Source of the DNA: Tritrichomonas foetus
Lineage: Eukaryota > Parabasalia > Tritrichomonadida > Tritrichomonadidae
DNA length: 64,000 nucleotides
Reading direction: 5' to 3'
Assembly: GCA_001839685.1 (NCBI GenBank)
Contig: MLAK01000671.1
Location: 138,853 to 202,852 of the forward strand
Part shown: in pieces, positions 38,771-48,652 of the stretch
Layout of the letters: the number at the start of each line of letters is the position of its first letter
Numbering within the stretch: position 1 is the stretch's first letter
Program-made: the position numbers and the translations under genes
The notes under the pieces: model-generated
Seen by the model: only the letters and a program-made list of their open reading frames with translations
Told to the model about the DNA's origin: nothing
The model's database searches: none

Positions 38771-40819
38771 ATGTTTGCATTTTTATTCTCATTGTGTTTA
38801 TCTTATGATCCATTGAGAGAATCAGTATTATTCCAACCCAATAATTGGCACTCCCGCTATTTTCGAATCCCAGCAATTTGCACAGCGAATGATGGCTCTT
38901 TAATTACGGCCACAGATGCACGCTGGATCAACAAAAACGACCTTCCTGCAAGAATCTCAGTCATGATCCGTCGTTCCCCCGACAACGGACGCTCATGGAG
39001 TGATCCTGTAATTATCAGCGGTCCGATCAAAGATACCGGCCATGGTGATGCCTCAATCATGACCGATAGGAAAACTGGTGTTGTAATTTGTGTATATAAT
39101 GGAGATAACGGATGGGCCGCTTCAACTGCTGAAAATCCACAGCATATTTACATGAGCCGAAGTTATGATAATGGCGTCACATGGGAAGAGATGGTTGATA
39201 TTACTCATTTTCTATACAGTAAGCTCTGCACACAATGCAATGAAGATCGTCAAACATGGGCAGGAATGTTTGCAACATCTGGAACAATCTGCCAACTTAG
39301 GGATGGAAGAATCATGGTTGCCGGAAACGTCAGATGCCATGGACAATCACGAAACTATGCAATTTACACAGACGACTTAGGTGAAACTTGGGACATGGGT
39401 CTCGAACATGCTGATGCAGGCGCAGATGAAGCCAAATTCGTCGAAAGAAATGACGGCATTGTTATCATTAGTGTCAGGCAAGGAGGAAACAGAAAATTCG
39501 TATTTTCGCCAGACAGAGGAGATCATTGGGAAAATGAAACACAAATGCCAGATATATGGGATTCTCCTTGCAATGGTGAAATCCTTAGATATACATCAAC
39601 AATTGATGGTTACGATAAGGATCGAATGATTCATACTGTAACATATGTTAAGAATTTCCCACGAAGAAATGTTTCAATGCTCCTAAGTTATGATGAAGGT
39701 AAGACATGGCCAATTAAGAAGCAATTAAATCTTGATGCAGATCAACTTGGAAGTTACAGCTCAATCACTATTGGTAAAGATGGTTTAATTCATGTTTATT
39801 ATGAAAAAGGAACAAGTGCTTCTGATCCAGATGAATTTAATATGACAGTTTCAACATTTTCTCTTGAATGGTTAACTGATGGACAAGATAAATACTTACC
39901 AGCTGGTGACTTGAAATGGTGTATTGCTTCAAAAGATGATCAATCATCAACAAAATTATGTCCAAGCGATCATTATCAATTAAGTTCAAAAGTCTTCGAT
40001 AATTATGTTGAATCTTATTTAATTTATCCAACAACAGTCAGTTATTCATTCACTACACAGGTTCGTGACTTCACAATTAATCTTTCACGTGAAGGATTAA
40101 CAAGTGGTTCATATAAAAATGAAGTTGAAAGTTTACGTCCAACTGTGACAATCATTGGACACTCAAATAATCCACGTACTTTTGAATTCAAGAATGTTAA
40201 TCTTGTTGTTTCAGCAGATGAACTTGTGTTTAACACTTTCATTCTTGATGATGTTACATTGAAGGTTGTTAATACCACAAACTTGTCTAATGTTGAAATT
40301 GGAACAACAAAAGTTCGTTTCACAAAATTGATTTCTCCATCAAGTTCCGTTCTTAGTTTAATTGATGTTGAAAAATCGATCGTTGAAATCCAAAATGATC
40401 ATTCAGATGAACCACTTTTGATAACCCATGGAATTTCTGGTGTTCAAACACTTGCAGGTGCACAAGTTCGTCTCGTAGCTGCTGCAGAATCAACTTCACA
40501 ACTTCATATTGTTGGTGAATGGTACGAAGATGAAGGACGCCGTGTCACAATTGTTACACCAGAAGGAAAGAAAACAAGAGTTCTTATTGACAAAAAGAAT
40601 ATTGGTAAATTTGTGATTGAAGGTGCTACTCCAGAATATGTCGAAACACCTGATAATTCAATCTTTTCCAGAATTGCTGAAAAAAGTAAGTACTCTAAAG
40701 TATCACTGAGCTCGATTATTTTTGTTGTTGTTTGTGCTGCTTCAGCCTTAATCGCAGTGATTGCAATGATTTCTTATTTCATTCAAAAGAAGCACACATC
40801 AGAATATCAAGGTGTGTAA
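38771..40819 (+). CDS. Membrane-anchored sialidase (682 aa)
   Basis: Exo-alpha-sialidase of the six-bladed propeller type (GH33-like). From the ATG at 38771 the protein begins with a short signal-like MFAFLFSLCLS. FRIP is at residues 31-34, carrying the first catalytic Arg. Five Asp boxes (S/T-x-D-x-G-x-x-W) lie near 69-76, 131-138, 200-207, 246-253 and 306-313. A candidate acidic nucleophile helper Glu is near 220, a second Arg near 236 (SVRQGG), a third near 298, and the catalytic Tyr near 329 (GSYSS). The last ~60 residues include a transmembrane helix (about 649-670) and a short cytoplasmic tail. It would act on sialoglycans at the cell surface. A longer upstream frame through a TTG is rejected. 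Confidence 0.92.
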   Translation: MFAFLFSLCLSYDPLRESVLFQPNNWHSRYFRIPAICTANDGSLITATDARWINKNDLPARISVMIRRSPDNGRSWSDPVIISGPIKDTGHGDASIMTDRKTGVVICVYNGDNGWAASTAENPQHIYMSRSYDNGVTWEEMVDITHFLYSKLCTQCNEDRQTWAGMFATSGTICQLRDGRIMVAGNVRCHGQSRNYAIYTDDLGETWDMGLEHADAGADEAKFVERNDGIVIISVRQGGNRKFVFSPDRGDHWENETQMPDIWDSPCNGEILRYTSTIDGYDKDRMIHTVTYVKNFPRRNVSMLLSYDEGKTWPIKKQLNLDADQLGSYSSITIGKDGLIHVYYEKGTSASDPDEFNMTVSTFSLEWLTDGQDKYLPAGDLKWCIASKDDQSSTKLCPSDHYQLSSKVFDNYVESYLIYPTTVSYSFTTQVRDFTINLSREGLTSGSYKNEVESLRPTVTIIGHSNNPRTFEFKNVNLVVSADELVFNTFILDDVTLKVVNTTNLSNVEIGTTKVRFTKLISPSSSVLSLIDVEKSIVEIQNDHSDEPLLITHGISGVQTLAGAQVRLVAAAESTSQLHIVGEWYEDEGRRVTIVTPEGKKTRVLIDKKNIGKFVIEGATPEYVETPDNSIFSRIAEKSKYSKVSLSSIIFVVVCAASALIAVIAMISYFIQKKHTSEYQGV

Positions 40820-41217
40820 ATTCTGCAAATGACTTTTAAATATAAAAAGCTAGTTAAGATTTATAATTTCTTTAATATATTATTTTCATATCCAATTTCC
40901 CAAATTTCATTCACTTATTGACAGTTTTCCTTTTGTTATCATCTACCATTTGTTAATTTGTATAATCACACATATAACAATAAAAATGTTCTCTTCTTTC
41001 TATCAAGTTATTCTCAACTAATTAACAACATATTTAATAGGCGAATTATCATAAAGAATACTGGAATAATCAATCATGCTAATGAATCACATTACGAAAA
41101 TAATAAAAACAAATAAATATTTTTTATTCAGCTTTTTATTCCAAAAGAAAAAGAAAAATTTAACAACAACAAACAACTTTTAACAACAATTCAACAATAA
41201 AAATAAATAAAACGAAA
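40820..41217. other. Convergent spacer, no gene recognised
   Basis: AT-rich spacer between the 3' ends of the sialidase gene and the following minus-strand gene. Several ACAACAA-type repeats near 41160-41210. No gene seen. Confidence 0.55.
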
Positions 41218-41934
41218 TCAATCATGAATAACATCAATAGTTTCATCAATTAGGAGATCGTCAGCTGACACAAGTGGTGCACTGACAGAAATACGTGCAT
41301 CAAATAAAATGTTTGTTTTCTGTCCATCTAACATCATGAATATGAGTGGTGCTGTCGAATTAAGAGAAAACGTGAGCGGCGACAAAGGTGCAGTCGCCAA
41401 AGCCTTCAAAACATTTCTAGACTTTCCAAGAACAATTGATTTATGGAATAAACTGAATTTCAAATCAGATGAACGAAGTAATTCAATTTGACGAGGATTT
41501 CTTTCACCCAGATCAAATGTATGCGTGTAGGTATAGTTGTCAAACCTTTTCTTGAAAACTGGAGTCCTTGCTGCGTCGCCAAAAGGTGGCTTAACTTCAA
41601 TAAAATGCGAAAGTGGTATTGGATGTGATTTTTGTTTTTGAGTGAGTTCAACTGTTAAGTAAACATTGTTATCTAAATCGGAAACGGGCAAAGAAATCGA
41701 TAAATGAAATCTTTTGAGATCATCAAGCGTTTTAGTACCAGCTCTTAATGCAGAAATAGTGTTTGTAATGCTGTCAATTGCGGCGCGCAAGGTTTCGGCT
41801 GGTGATTGATCTTCAGCCGTAGAGCATCGAAGTAAAGCGTCCATTAATTTCTTTCTTTTGCGTTTGCTCTCTCCAATGAATATGCTGATCAAATCGTATT
41901 TTGCAGTGTCACTGAGATTTTGGAACTTTCTCAT
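41218..41934 (-). CDS. Hypothetical protein with possible C2-like fold (238 aa)
   Basis: I do not recognise this gene. The N-terminus is basic (KRKRKKLMDALLRC) and helical. From about residue 75 the composition is beta-rich, with alternating hydrophobic strands (FHLSISLPVSD, VYLTVELTQ, FSLFHKSIVLG, IFMMLDGQKTNILFDARISV), which would suit a C2-type beta sandwich, as in CC2D1-like proteins. This is a weak structural guess. The ATG is CAT at 41932-41934; a TAAACG-like motif lies upstream on the coding strand. Confidence 0.4.
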   Translation of the reverse strand: MRKFQNLSDTAKYDLISIFIGESKRKRKKLMDALLRCSTAEDQSPAETLRAAIDSITNTISALRAGTKTLDDLKRFHLSISLPVSDLDNNVYLTVELTQKQKSHPIPLSHFIEVKPPFGDAARTPVFKKRFDNYTYTHTFDLGERNPRQIELLRSSDLKFSLFHKSIVLGKSRNVLKALATAPLSPLTFSLNSTAPLIFMMLDGQKTNILFDARISVSAPLVSADDLLIDETIDVIHD

Positions 41935-42740
41935 TTTATATATTGTACGTTTATGAAACAGATTGAATATATATTTGGTTTCGTTTATTTTCTGTTGTTT
42001 ACGAAATTGAAAACATTGAAATAGCGAATTGCTCTGGAGAAAAATATTATGTTAAACTGATGATTTTTAACGTTATGACTAAAAATAATATATTTTTTCT
42101 AATTTGAAATGAGATTAATTCGTGCATTTATAATCAAATAATACTAAAGGGTCGCAGATTTTGCCAATTTCGGTAAAGCAATTATCCTTAATTGATTACG
42201 GAAAAAAAATCTTTTTTAGTAATAACTAAGAAAAATAATGTGAATTAATGTGACTTTTTTAATACTAAATCCAAGTAATGATGCTGATGTTTTTCACTTC
42301 ACCCAAACAAACAGTGAAATATCATTAATAGCTTCGACACCGATCTCTTGTTTTGGCAAAGATAGGAATGAAAAAAGTCAATCAATTACTAAATGACAAA
42401 AACTAAGCTGATGAAGAGCAAAAGATCTATCAAAAATAAAAATGTCTCAGATAAAACTATTCCTTCGTTAAGTCTGAGGGGTGATTTTTTTTTTCCAATA
42501 ATTAAAACAAAAGGCTTTCTTTTTCATTGATAATGTGTTCCAAATTAGTTTTGTATACATTTTTCATGATCACAAAATTTCCGATTAATCTAGTTGTTAA
42601 TTATCAATTATTAACTTTACTAAATTGTTAATCTCGAACATCGAGTTTTGCTAACCAAATTTATTGAAGGGAGATGCTAGTTGTAAACTTCAGGCTTTAA
42701 TGCCTTATTAACCATATACAATATCGAAATTTTATTATTA
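41935..42740. other. Intergenic spacer (0.8 kb)
   Basis: AT-rich, no gene or RNA feature recognised. It separates two minus-strand genes, so it should contain the promoter of the 238-aa gene and the 3' end of the ankyrin gene further along. Confidence 0.5.
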
Positions 42741-43985
42741 TTAAGAAAGGTAGAATTGAATAATTTCCCCACAGATTCCAGAAAGTTTTATTTTCGATAC
42801 TTCAATTTCATTTTTGGTAATTGTAAAATCTTTTGATAATAAATATAATAAACTTTTCGCATTATTTGATTCTACGCATGCCTGAAAAAGCTTGATTCGA
42901 TCTAGCTTTTCTTTATCTACTTTTTCATTTTCCAAAAGCCATTTGAAGATGTGGTTTCGATGAAATTTAATTGCAATTTCAACACATCCTTCAAAAATCG
43001 AGCATTTTCTTTCAAGTAAATGAATAATTTCAGCATTTCCACCGGCAATAGCAAAATTCATAGAATTCCAATGTTCTTTTAAATGAAATCTTCCAAAAGC
43101 CTGACTTGTTTGAGTTTTTCCCATTCCAATTTCAACTTCATTTAACAACAAATATTTAAAAGATTGAATTGAGCCATAAAAGGCAGAAATCTCTAATAAA
43201 GATGGATTCCCTTTTGCTACATGAAGCATACAATCAAAAATTCCAGGAATGATTTTTTTATTTAAATTGGAATGTTCTTTCTTCTGTAAAAATTCATGGT
43301 TATCATTCTTCATAATCTGATATGAGGTTGACTCATCGCCATTGATTTCGGAGTAAAATTGCTTCCAATTGTTCTCTCTTAATTTTTCAAATGAACTAAA
43401 AAATGGCTCAAAATCAGGTTCCCATTTCATTTTTTGATGTACAGAATTCATACTTTCAATAAATTTTTGATATAAAAAAGGATTTTCTTTCTCAATTTCA
43501 GGAGCAAACCATGAAAAATGATAAAAATGAATAATATCATATTTATCGAACTTTTTGTAGTATTTTTCAATTTCGTTCAAAATTGTTTTCACATCAAAAA
43601 GTCCAGTTTCAACAGATTCTTTCAGAAATCGCATTTCAACTGGTCTAATTATAAAATCTTGACAATATAAAATATCTTTTAATAAAGTGTTGTTAAATTC
43701 AGAAAAATTAATTGTTTCAATTTGTGCTTTTTCCATTGCAACTAAAAATTGGCTGAGAATTTTCAACTGTGTTTGTCTAATTTGAATAGCATTTTTGATT
43801 ATAAAAAGAAGATTCAAGTTTTTAATCTGATCAATTTGAGCTGATCCAACCAGATGAGTAAAATTAATAATTGATTTTTCAAAATTATTTGAATCAAGTT
43901 CATAAATTATAGTGCATACATCAATGCTCAAATTTACTTGAGAGAATAAATCATTCGGTAGGGATTCAATCGGGAAAGGGGTCAT
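42741..43985 (-). CDS. Ankyrin-repeat protein, DUF3447-like (414 aa)
   Basis: The N-terminal ~200 residues are the helical DUF3447-like part (PNDLFSQVNLSIDVCTIIYEL and following). Ankyrin repeats follow from about residue 255: LLEISAFYGSIQSFKYLLLN, NFAIAGGNAEIIHLLERKC, and IAIKFHRNHIFKWLLENEK fit the A-x-x-x-G-N-x-x-I-x-x-L-L pattern. It is shorter than the 607-aa ankyrin gene at 12-13.8 kb. The ATG is CAT at 43983-43985; a CACTTTTTTGAAAGTTC box is directly upstream on the + strand, at 43998-44014. No signal peptide or catalytic motif. Confidence 0.72.
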   Translation of the reverse strand: MTPFPIESLPNDLFSQVNLSIDVCTIIYELDSNNFEKSIINFTHLVGSAQIDQIKNLNLLFIIKNAIQIRQTQLKILSQFLVAMEKAQIETINFSEFNNTLLKDILYCQDFIIRPVEMRFLKESVETGLFDVKTILNEIEKYYKKFDKYDIIHFYHFSWFAPEIEKENPFLYQKFIESMNSVHQKMKWEPDFEPFFSSFEKLRENNWKQFYSEINGDESTSYQIMKNDNHEFLQKKEHSNLNKKIIPGIFDCMLHVAKGNPSLLEISAFYGSIQSFKYLLLNEVEIGMGKTQTSQAFGRFHLKEHWNSMNFAIAGGNAEIIHLLERKCSIFEGCVEIAIKFHRNHIFKWLLENEKVDKEKLDRIKLFQACVESNNAKSLLYLLSKDFTITKNEIEVSKIKLSGICGEIIQFYLS

Positions 43986-44427
43986 TCATAAAAGTGTCAC
44001 TTTTTTGAAAGTTCAGATATCCTCAGAAAAATCATACCATCAATAATCTTCTCCCAATGATTTAACTTCACCCTCAGAATATTCACTCATTTGCGAATCA
44101 TTTCCATTCTGATAACCTCTTTGAGATTCAATATTGATAGATATATGATAATATTCACAAAAAAAGCTCAAAATGATGGAAGCTTAAACATCGAATCATC
44201 GGAATTTTGATGGGTGTTAATACAATACATTTCATCAGTTCATTTTGATTAGGACAAGCATATGTGTTGACTAAACTGTTTTGTCTATAACATCTTTCAA
44301 TCTTCTGATATATTAGAATATATCATATAAGATCCATCCTTTGATCAAATTCGGTAGATTTTCGATTTGTTATTTCAAACTTTTCTGCAGTTGAACTATT
44401 AGCAAATCATGAGTTCTGTATTAACTA
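43986..44427. other. Spacer between ankyrin gene and decayed remnant
   Basis: AT-rich, no gene seen. The T-rich box at 43998-44014 is a candidate upstream element for the ankyrin gene. Confidence 0.45.
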
Positions 44428-45066
44428 TTAATTTCTTCTATATTGTTTTATATCATGTTCTTGTTCATTCACGAGATATTGATTTTCTTGTTCTTTTTCT
44501 TCAACTTTATTTAGTCGGTTATAATTTTTTTGATAGTTTGCTAACAAAGAATTAGGTCTATTTTCAAGATTACAGATTCGATTAGATAATGATGAATCCA
44601 ATGTTGGGTGATACCCATAATGTTCTTCAAGTTGATCCACACAATCTGTAAATGATTTTGTTAAAGTGGAATGCCTAATAGATTTGTAAGTAGATTTATT
44701 TATTGTAGTTGATTTTCTTTATTGATTAATGAACAAATATATTGATAATATTTCTTATGGTTCATCAAAGGACGTTTTTGGTGGAAAAAGATTGTGAATA
44801 ATTCTGAAAACGGTATTTTTTTTAAATACTTCTGAATCTTTATCAATAATATAGTCCAAATTTAGAGAAACATATCTTTTAAATTGTGTCATTTCATTTT
44901 TATGATCATTAGAATCACTATTCAATATATGTATCACGTTTTCAACATATTTTTGATTTGTTTCATATGAAGAAAGAAAACATCTCATCAATTGAAATTC
45001 GGAACGAAGTATATTTAATTCTTGTAAATTATCATGTTTGATTTTTGGGCATTTTTCTTCAACCAA
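44428..45066 (-). pseudogene. Decayed coiled-coil gene remnant
   Basis: Two coding-like frames on the minus strand, neither with an ATG start. The upstream one (45081 to 44755) contains HDNLQELNILRSEFQLMRC and ends at a stop; the downstream one (about 44719 to 44428) contains DQLEEHYGYHPTLDSSLSNR and NRLNKVEEKEQENQYLVNEQ, a heptad-like stretch. Together they look like the broken remains of a coiled-coil protein gene. No family can be named. Confidence 0.45.
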
Positions 45067-45453
45067 AAGTCTAAAAAAACTCTAAATGTTTTTTCACTCA
45101 CTTGAGATTGAATCAATTATTTTCCATAATCAACCAATTCAAAAAATATTGATTCTTTTACTTCAGAAAATCTGTTAAACTTGAAGAGGATCGTAAAATA
45201 TTTCCCATCTAATATAAAGGGTATAAAATATCGTACATGTCAAAAATGATTTACAGAAAAAATCTCCATCAAGATTCATAATATAAATGGCCGATAAATA
45301 TGATCTTTTCTTCATAAAAAGTTTTACTGTCATTTTAGAATTGTAAACTAATTAACTAATGTCAGATAAATATTTCGCTTTCAAAACGTTTGTGAAAAAA
45401 CCAAATCATTTTTTTGAGGGTTTATTTAGTCGGTAAAATAAATCTTGGAAAAA
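45067..45453. other. Spacer upstream of the first large coiled-coil gene
   Basis: AT-rich. A TTTCAAAACG element near 45381-45390 is a diverged version of the TTTAAACG motif. No gene seen. Confidence 0.45.
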
Positions 45454-48186
45454 ATGTCTGGTGGAAGAAATTCGTCTCGAATTCGTAAAGTGTCACCAAT
45501 TTCGAGTTCTTCCAGATCAGCCCCTCAACGAAAATCACTCCCTTCAAATTTTTCTCAAAAAAAGCGGACATCATCACCAGAAAATAAAAATTCAAATGGA
45601 TCACATCTTGTCCAAGTTATAAATACCTTACTTAGTAAAGTAGGTTTTCTTCCAATACAAACATCGAAGATAAATGTTCTAACTACACACTTAAACAGCC
45701 TTCTTCAAACAGCAAACCGATATAAGAATTTTATATCTTCATCGCAATTTTCGCCGGCCACAAAAACATCATCAACAAAGTCAGCAGATTTTTGGGCAAA
45801 GTGGGACAAATACACAGAAGATTTTACAAACTTTTTGGATGATCTCACTATTAATCACAGTAAAGACATTTGTCTTCAACAATTATCGCAATTTCATAAA
45901 GCATTAGAAAATTTAAAGAAACATGCTCCACATAAAGAGGATCCTCATTTCACCACATTTGTCACCTCACTGGAATCTCTCGAAAGTGAATTAGAAACTA
46001 TTGAAAATTCAATCAAACAAAAATTTGGGATCGTTTCACCCAAACAATATTCAAATAAGTCAAATCATCTCAGAAGCAACCGAAAAAACAGTTCCAGAAG
46101 AATTCCGAAATCGAATTTTTATTTTAATGAAGAAGAAGAGGAAGAAGAAGAGGAAAATGAAGAAGAAGAAACAAACGAAAACCAATTAAATAGCTCCGAG
46201 CAATTAGAGAATATCAATGAAAATGATGAAGAAATGATTGTGACACAATCTAGACAATTAATTAAACCATTGATGTTGTTTAGAGATACTTTTAATTCTA
46301 AAGAAATTATAAAATTATTCCAAGCAAGCATTTTAACACCTAAAGATGCATCATCTTTGAAAATGAAATGTATTCATGCAATTGAAATCATCCTTGAATC
46401 TGTTCGTGGTTTAAGAACTTCAGTAAAAGTTAGACAAGAATCATTACAACTATTAATGGAAAGTGAATCAGAAATTGATCGAATTTTCCCACGTCCAAAG
46501 CGGAATTTAATGTTTAGTCCCAAAAATTATAATAAATTATTAATTCAAAAGAAAAATGTTCAACAAGAGTCATCACAAAAGAAAGTTTTAATGAATCGGC
46601 GTGATGTTTCTTTAATTTTGGATCAAAGGAAATCTTTAATGAAACAATGCGAGATTTCCCTTTCTTTTGCTGAAGATAAAGATCAAATTTTAGCTGAAAT
46701 TACAAAACGAAAGAAAATGTTAAACCAACGTAAAACTACAGCAAAAACTGAAGCACAGAAAAAAGAAATTTCTCGGAAATTAAGACTTCTTCGAACCCTT
46801 GAAAATAGTCTTGAAGAAGAAGCCAAAGGAAATGAAGAAATCGAGCTTGAAATAAGCAACCTTCAAAAAAAGCTTATTGAACAAACTGATCTTCAAAAGA
46901 AAGCTAATTCTCTTCGTCAGGAACGTGATGAGCTTCTTGAAAAGAAAAGAAAAGCGGAAAAAAGACTTCTTGCACTCCAAAATGAAGAAGAAAGAAGAGC
47001 GCCTTCAAATCATTCAGAAGATGTAACTTCACTCCAAAATGAAAATGTTCGACTAAAAGAACAATTAACTTTCTTACAAACTGAGCAGCAGCGACTTATT
47101 GAAGAAATGATTAAATGTAAAGCACAAAATGACCTCTTAGCTAACTATGCAGACATTGACACGTCTCCAACTAAATCGAAGCAAAATCGTTCAAATCACG
47201 AAAATGTAGATATTAAGAAGGAAATCATTGAAAATGGAAGTTTAAGAATGCAAAAGATGAAAATTTTAAGTGATATCGAAAATGTTAAAGAAGAAATTGA
47301 AATGCTGAAATGTTTTCAATCCAAAGCAAACCATTTAAATATTCTACCCGAATCAAATAACATGTCGAAAGAAGCATTAATGAATGAATATAAAGCAACT
47401 TTAAAGGCTCACGTAAACATTCAACGACAAAAAGAAACAGTTAAGAGCCAACTCCAAAGCATTCAAAAACGACGTGAATTACTATTTTATAATGCAACTA
47501 AAAGTGAACTCCAAAATTCAAATCCATTAACAAAAATTAAATCACATGAAAAATCCGAAAAAGACATTTTAATGGAACTCGAACAATGCTCAAATGATTA
47601 TCAAACAGCTAAGAAAAAATATGCTGCTCATCAACTTTCCGAACAAGAAAATCAATTCGAATCACTTAAATATCAAACTGATTTGAAAATAATGAAATTG
47701 AGGAAAGAACTTTTGAATAGTTCAAGTCCAAAGAAAGATTTCCAAAAGCGAGCTTTCGCTGAAGGTAGACAAGAGATTGAAATAATGCGAGATGAAATGC
47801 GTCAATTAGAAGACTCAACAAAAGATATAAAAAGGTGGATGACTGATATCCAAACTCAATTAAATGAAGCCCGCGCTAAAAAATCAGCAATTATCGTTCA
47901 AAGTACCTCCATTTCACAAAAGAAAAGTGAAACTGAAGTTGACGAGTATATTGACAGATTATGCGAAAAGAATCATCAATTAAGGCTTCTATTAGAAGAT
48001 GTGAAAATCCAATTAACTGAGATTGATGAAACTCTTGGTGCTGGCTCAATAAATGATCACAATCATAACAATGAAGAAGGAAATGAATTATTAATCAAAC
48101 GATTAGATTCAATTGAATCCAGGTTAGGAGCAGTTATAGAACATACAAACACCAATCAGAAAAATCGTCACAATAACAATAAATAA
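45454..48186 (+). CDS. Large coiled-coil protein (910 aa)
   Basis: The ATG at 45454 begins MSGGRNSSRIRKVSP, a basic Ser-rich head; the frame is open three codons further through a TTG, which is rejected. A helical domain follows to about residue 200, then a Glu-rich tract (poly-Glu around residues 227-245) and nearly continuous coiled coil from about 385 to 890 (for example IELEISNLQKKLIEQTDLQ and RLKEQLTFLQTEQQRLIEEM). The tail is Asn/His-rich. No motor, kinase or membrane domain is visible. It is a structural or tethering protein, in a family that trichomonads expand and that automated annotation often labels inclusion-like. No specific function can be assigned. Confidence 0.7.
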   Translation: MSGGRNSSRIRKVSPISSSSRSAPQRKSLPSNFSQKKRTSSPENKNSNGSHLVQVINTLLSKVGFLPIQTSKINVLTTHLNSLLQTANRYKNFISSSQFSPATKTSSTKSADFWAKWDKYTEDFTNFLDDLTINHSKDICLQQLSQFHKALENLKKHAPHKEDPHFTTFVTSLESLESELETIENSIKQKFGIVSPKQYSNKSNHLRSNRKNSSRRIPKSNFYFNEEEEEEEEENEEEETNENQLNSSEQLENINENDEEMIVTQSRQLIKPLMLFRDTFNSKEIIKLFQASILTPKDASSLKMKCIHAIEIILESVRGLRTSVKVRQESLQLLMESESEIDRIFPRPKRNLMFSPKNYNKLLIQKKNVQQESSQKKVLMNRRDVSLILDQRKSLMKQCEISLSFAEDKDQILAEITKRKKMLNQRKTTAKTEAQKKEISRKLRLLRTLENSLEEEAKGNEEIELEISNLQKKLIEQTDLQKKANSLRQERDELLEKKRKAEKRLLALQNEEERRAPSNHSEDVTSLQNENVRLKEQLTFLQTEQQRLIEEMIKCKAQNDLLANYADIDTSPTKSKQNRSNHENVDIKKEIIENGSLRMQKMKILSDIENVKEEIEMLKCFQSKANHLNILPESNNMSKEALMNEYKATLKAHVNIQRQKETVKSQLQSIQKRRELLFYNATKSELQNSNPLTKIKSHEKSEKDILMELEQCSNDYQTAKKKYAAHQLSEQENQFESLKYQTDLKIMKLRKELLNSSSPKKDFQKRAFAEGRQEIEIMRDEMRQLEDSTKDIKRWMTDIQTQLNEARAKKSAIIVQSTSISQKKSETEVDEYIDRLCEKNHQLRLLLEDVKIQLTEIDETLGAGSINDHNHNNEEGNELLIKRLDSIESRLGAVIEHTNTNQKNRHNNNK

Positions 48187-48652
48187 CATATTTATTATAA
48201 GGAATAGTTCGATTAAATTATGTGAAACTGGTTGTAATTATGTAAAATGTTTAATTCTCGAATTTTTATTTTTCATTGCTATCATTATTTGTTTATATAT
48301 TTTTTATTTATTAATTTATTTAAATATTAAGGTTTTGGTCAGGTAGTGACCCAACATTGCTGATCTATTCGTATCTTGAATCAGAAATAAATAGCCGAAT
48401 TTTCAATTGATTGAGCTATTTTTGTATTGAAAAAGAGAGATAATACAGATAATTGATATTTTAATTATTTCCTGTGATTCAATTAAACGGCTGTCTCTCA
48501 ACTTCGAAAAAAAATTGAATTAATTTGTGAGTTTCGCACGTTTAAACAAACAAATATCTTCTTAAAAAAAAAACGTCCCCCCAATTTCTGGGCTTACTTC
48601 ATTTTTCCCTATTTTATTCATAATTTAAAATATTCTTTATTATCACTAGTAA
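48187..48652. other. Spacer between two coiled-coil genes
   Basis: AT-rich spacer. CGTTTAAA lies at 48539-48546, and ATTAAACGG near 48483. No gene recognised. Confidence 0.5.
48539..48546 (+). promoter_or_regulatory. CGTTTAAA promoter-like motif
   Basis: Reverse-orientation version of TTTAAACG, about 107 bases before the next ATG. Function inferred from recurrence. Confidence 0.25.

Noticed and set aside
45445..45453. TTG start of the 910-aa coiled-coil gene
   Set aside because: The ATG at 45454 is three codons later and gives a clean start.
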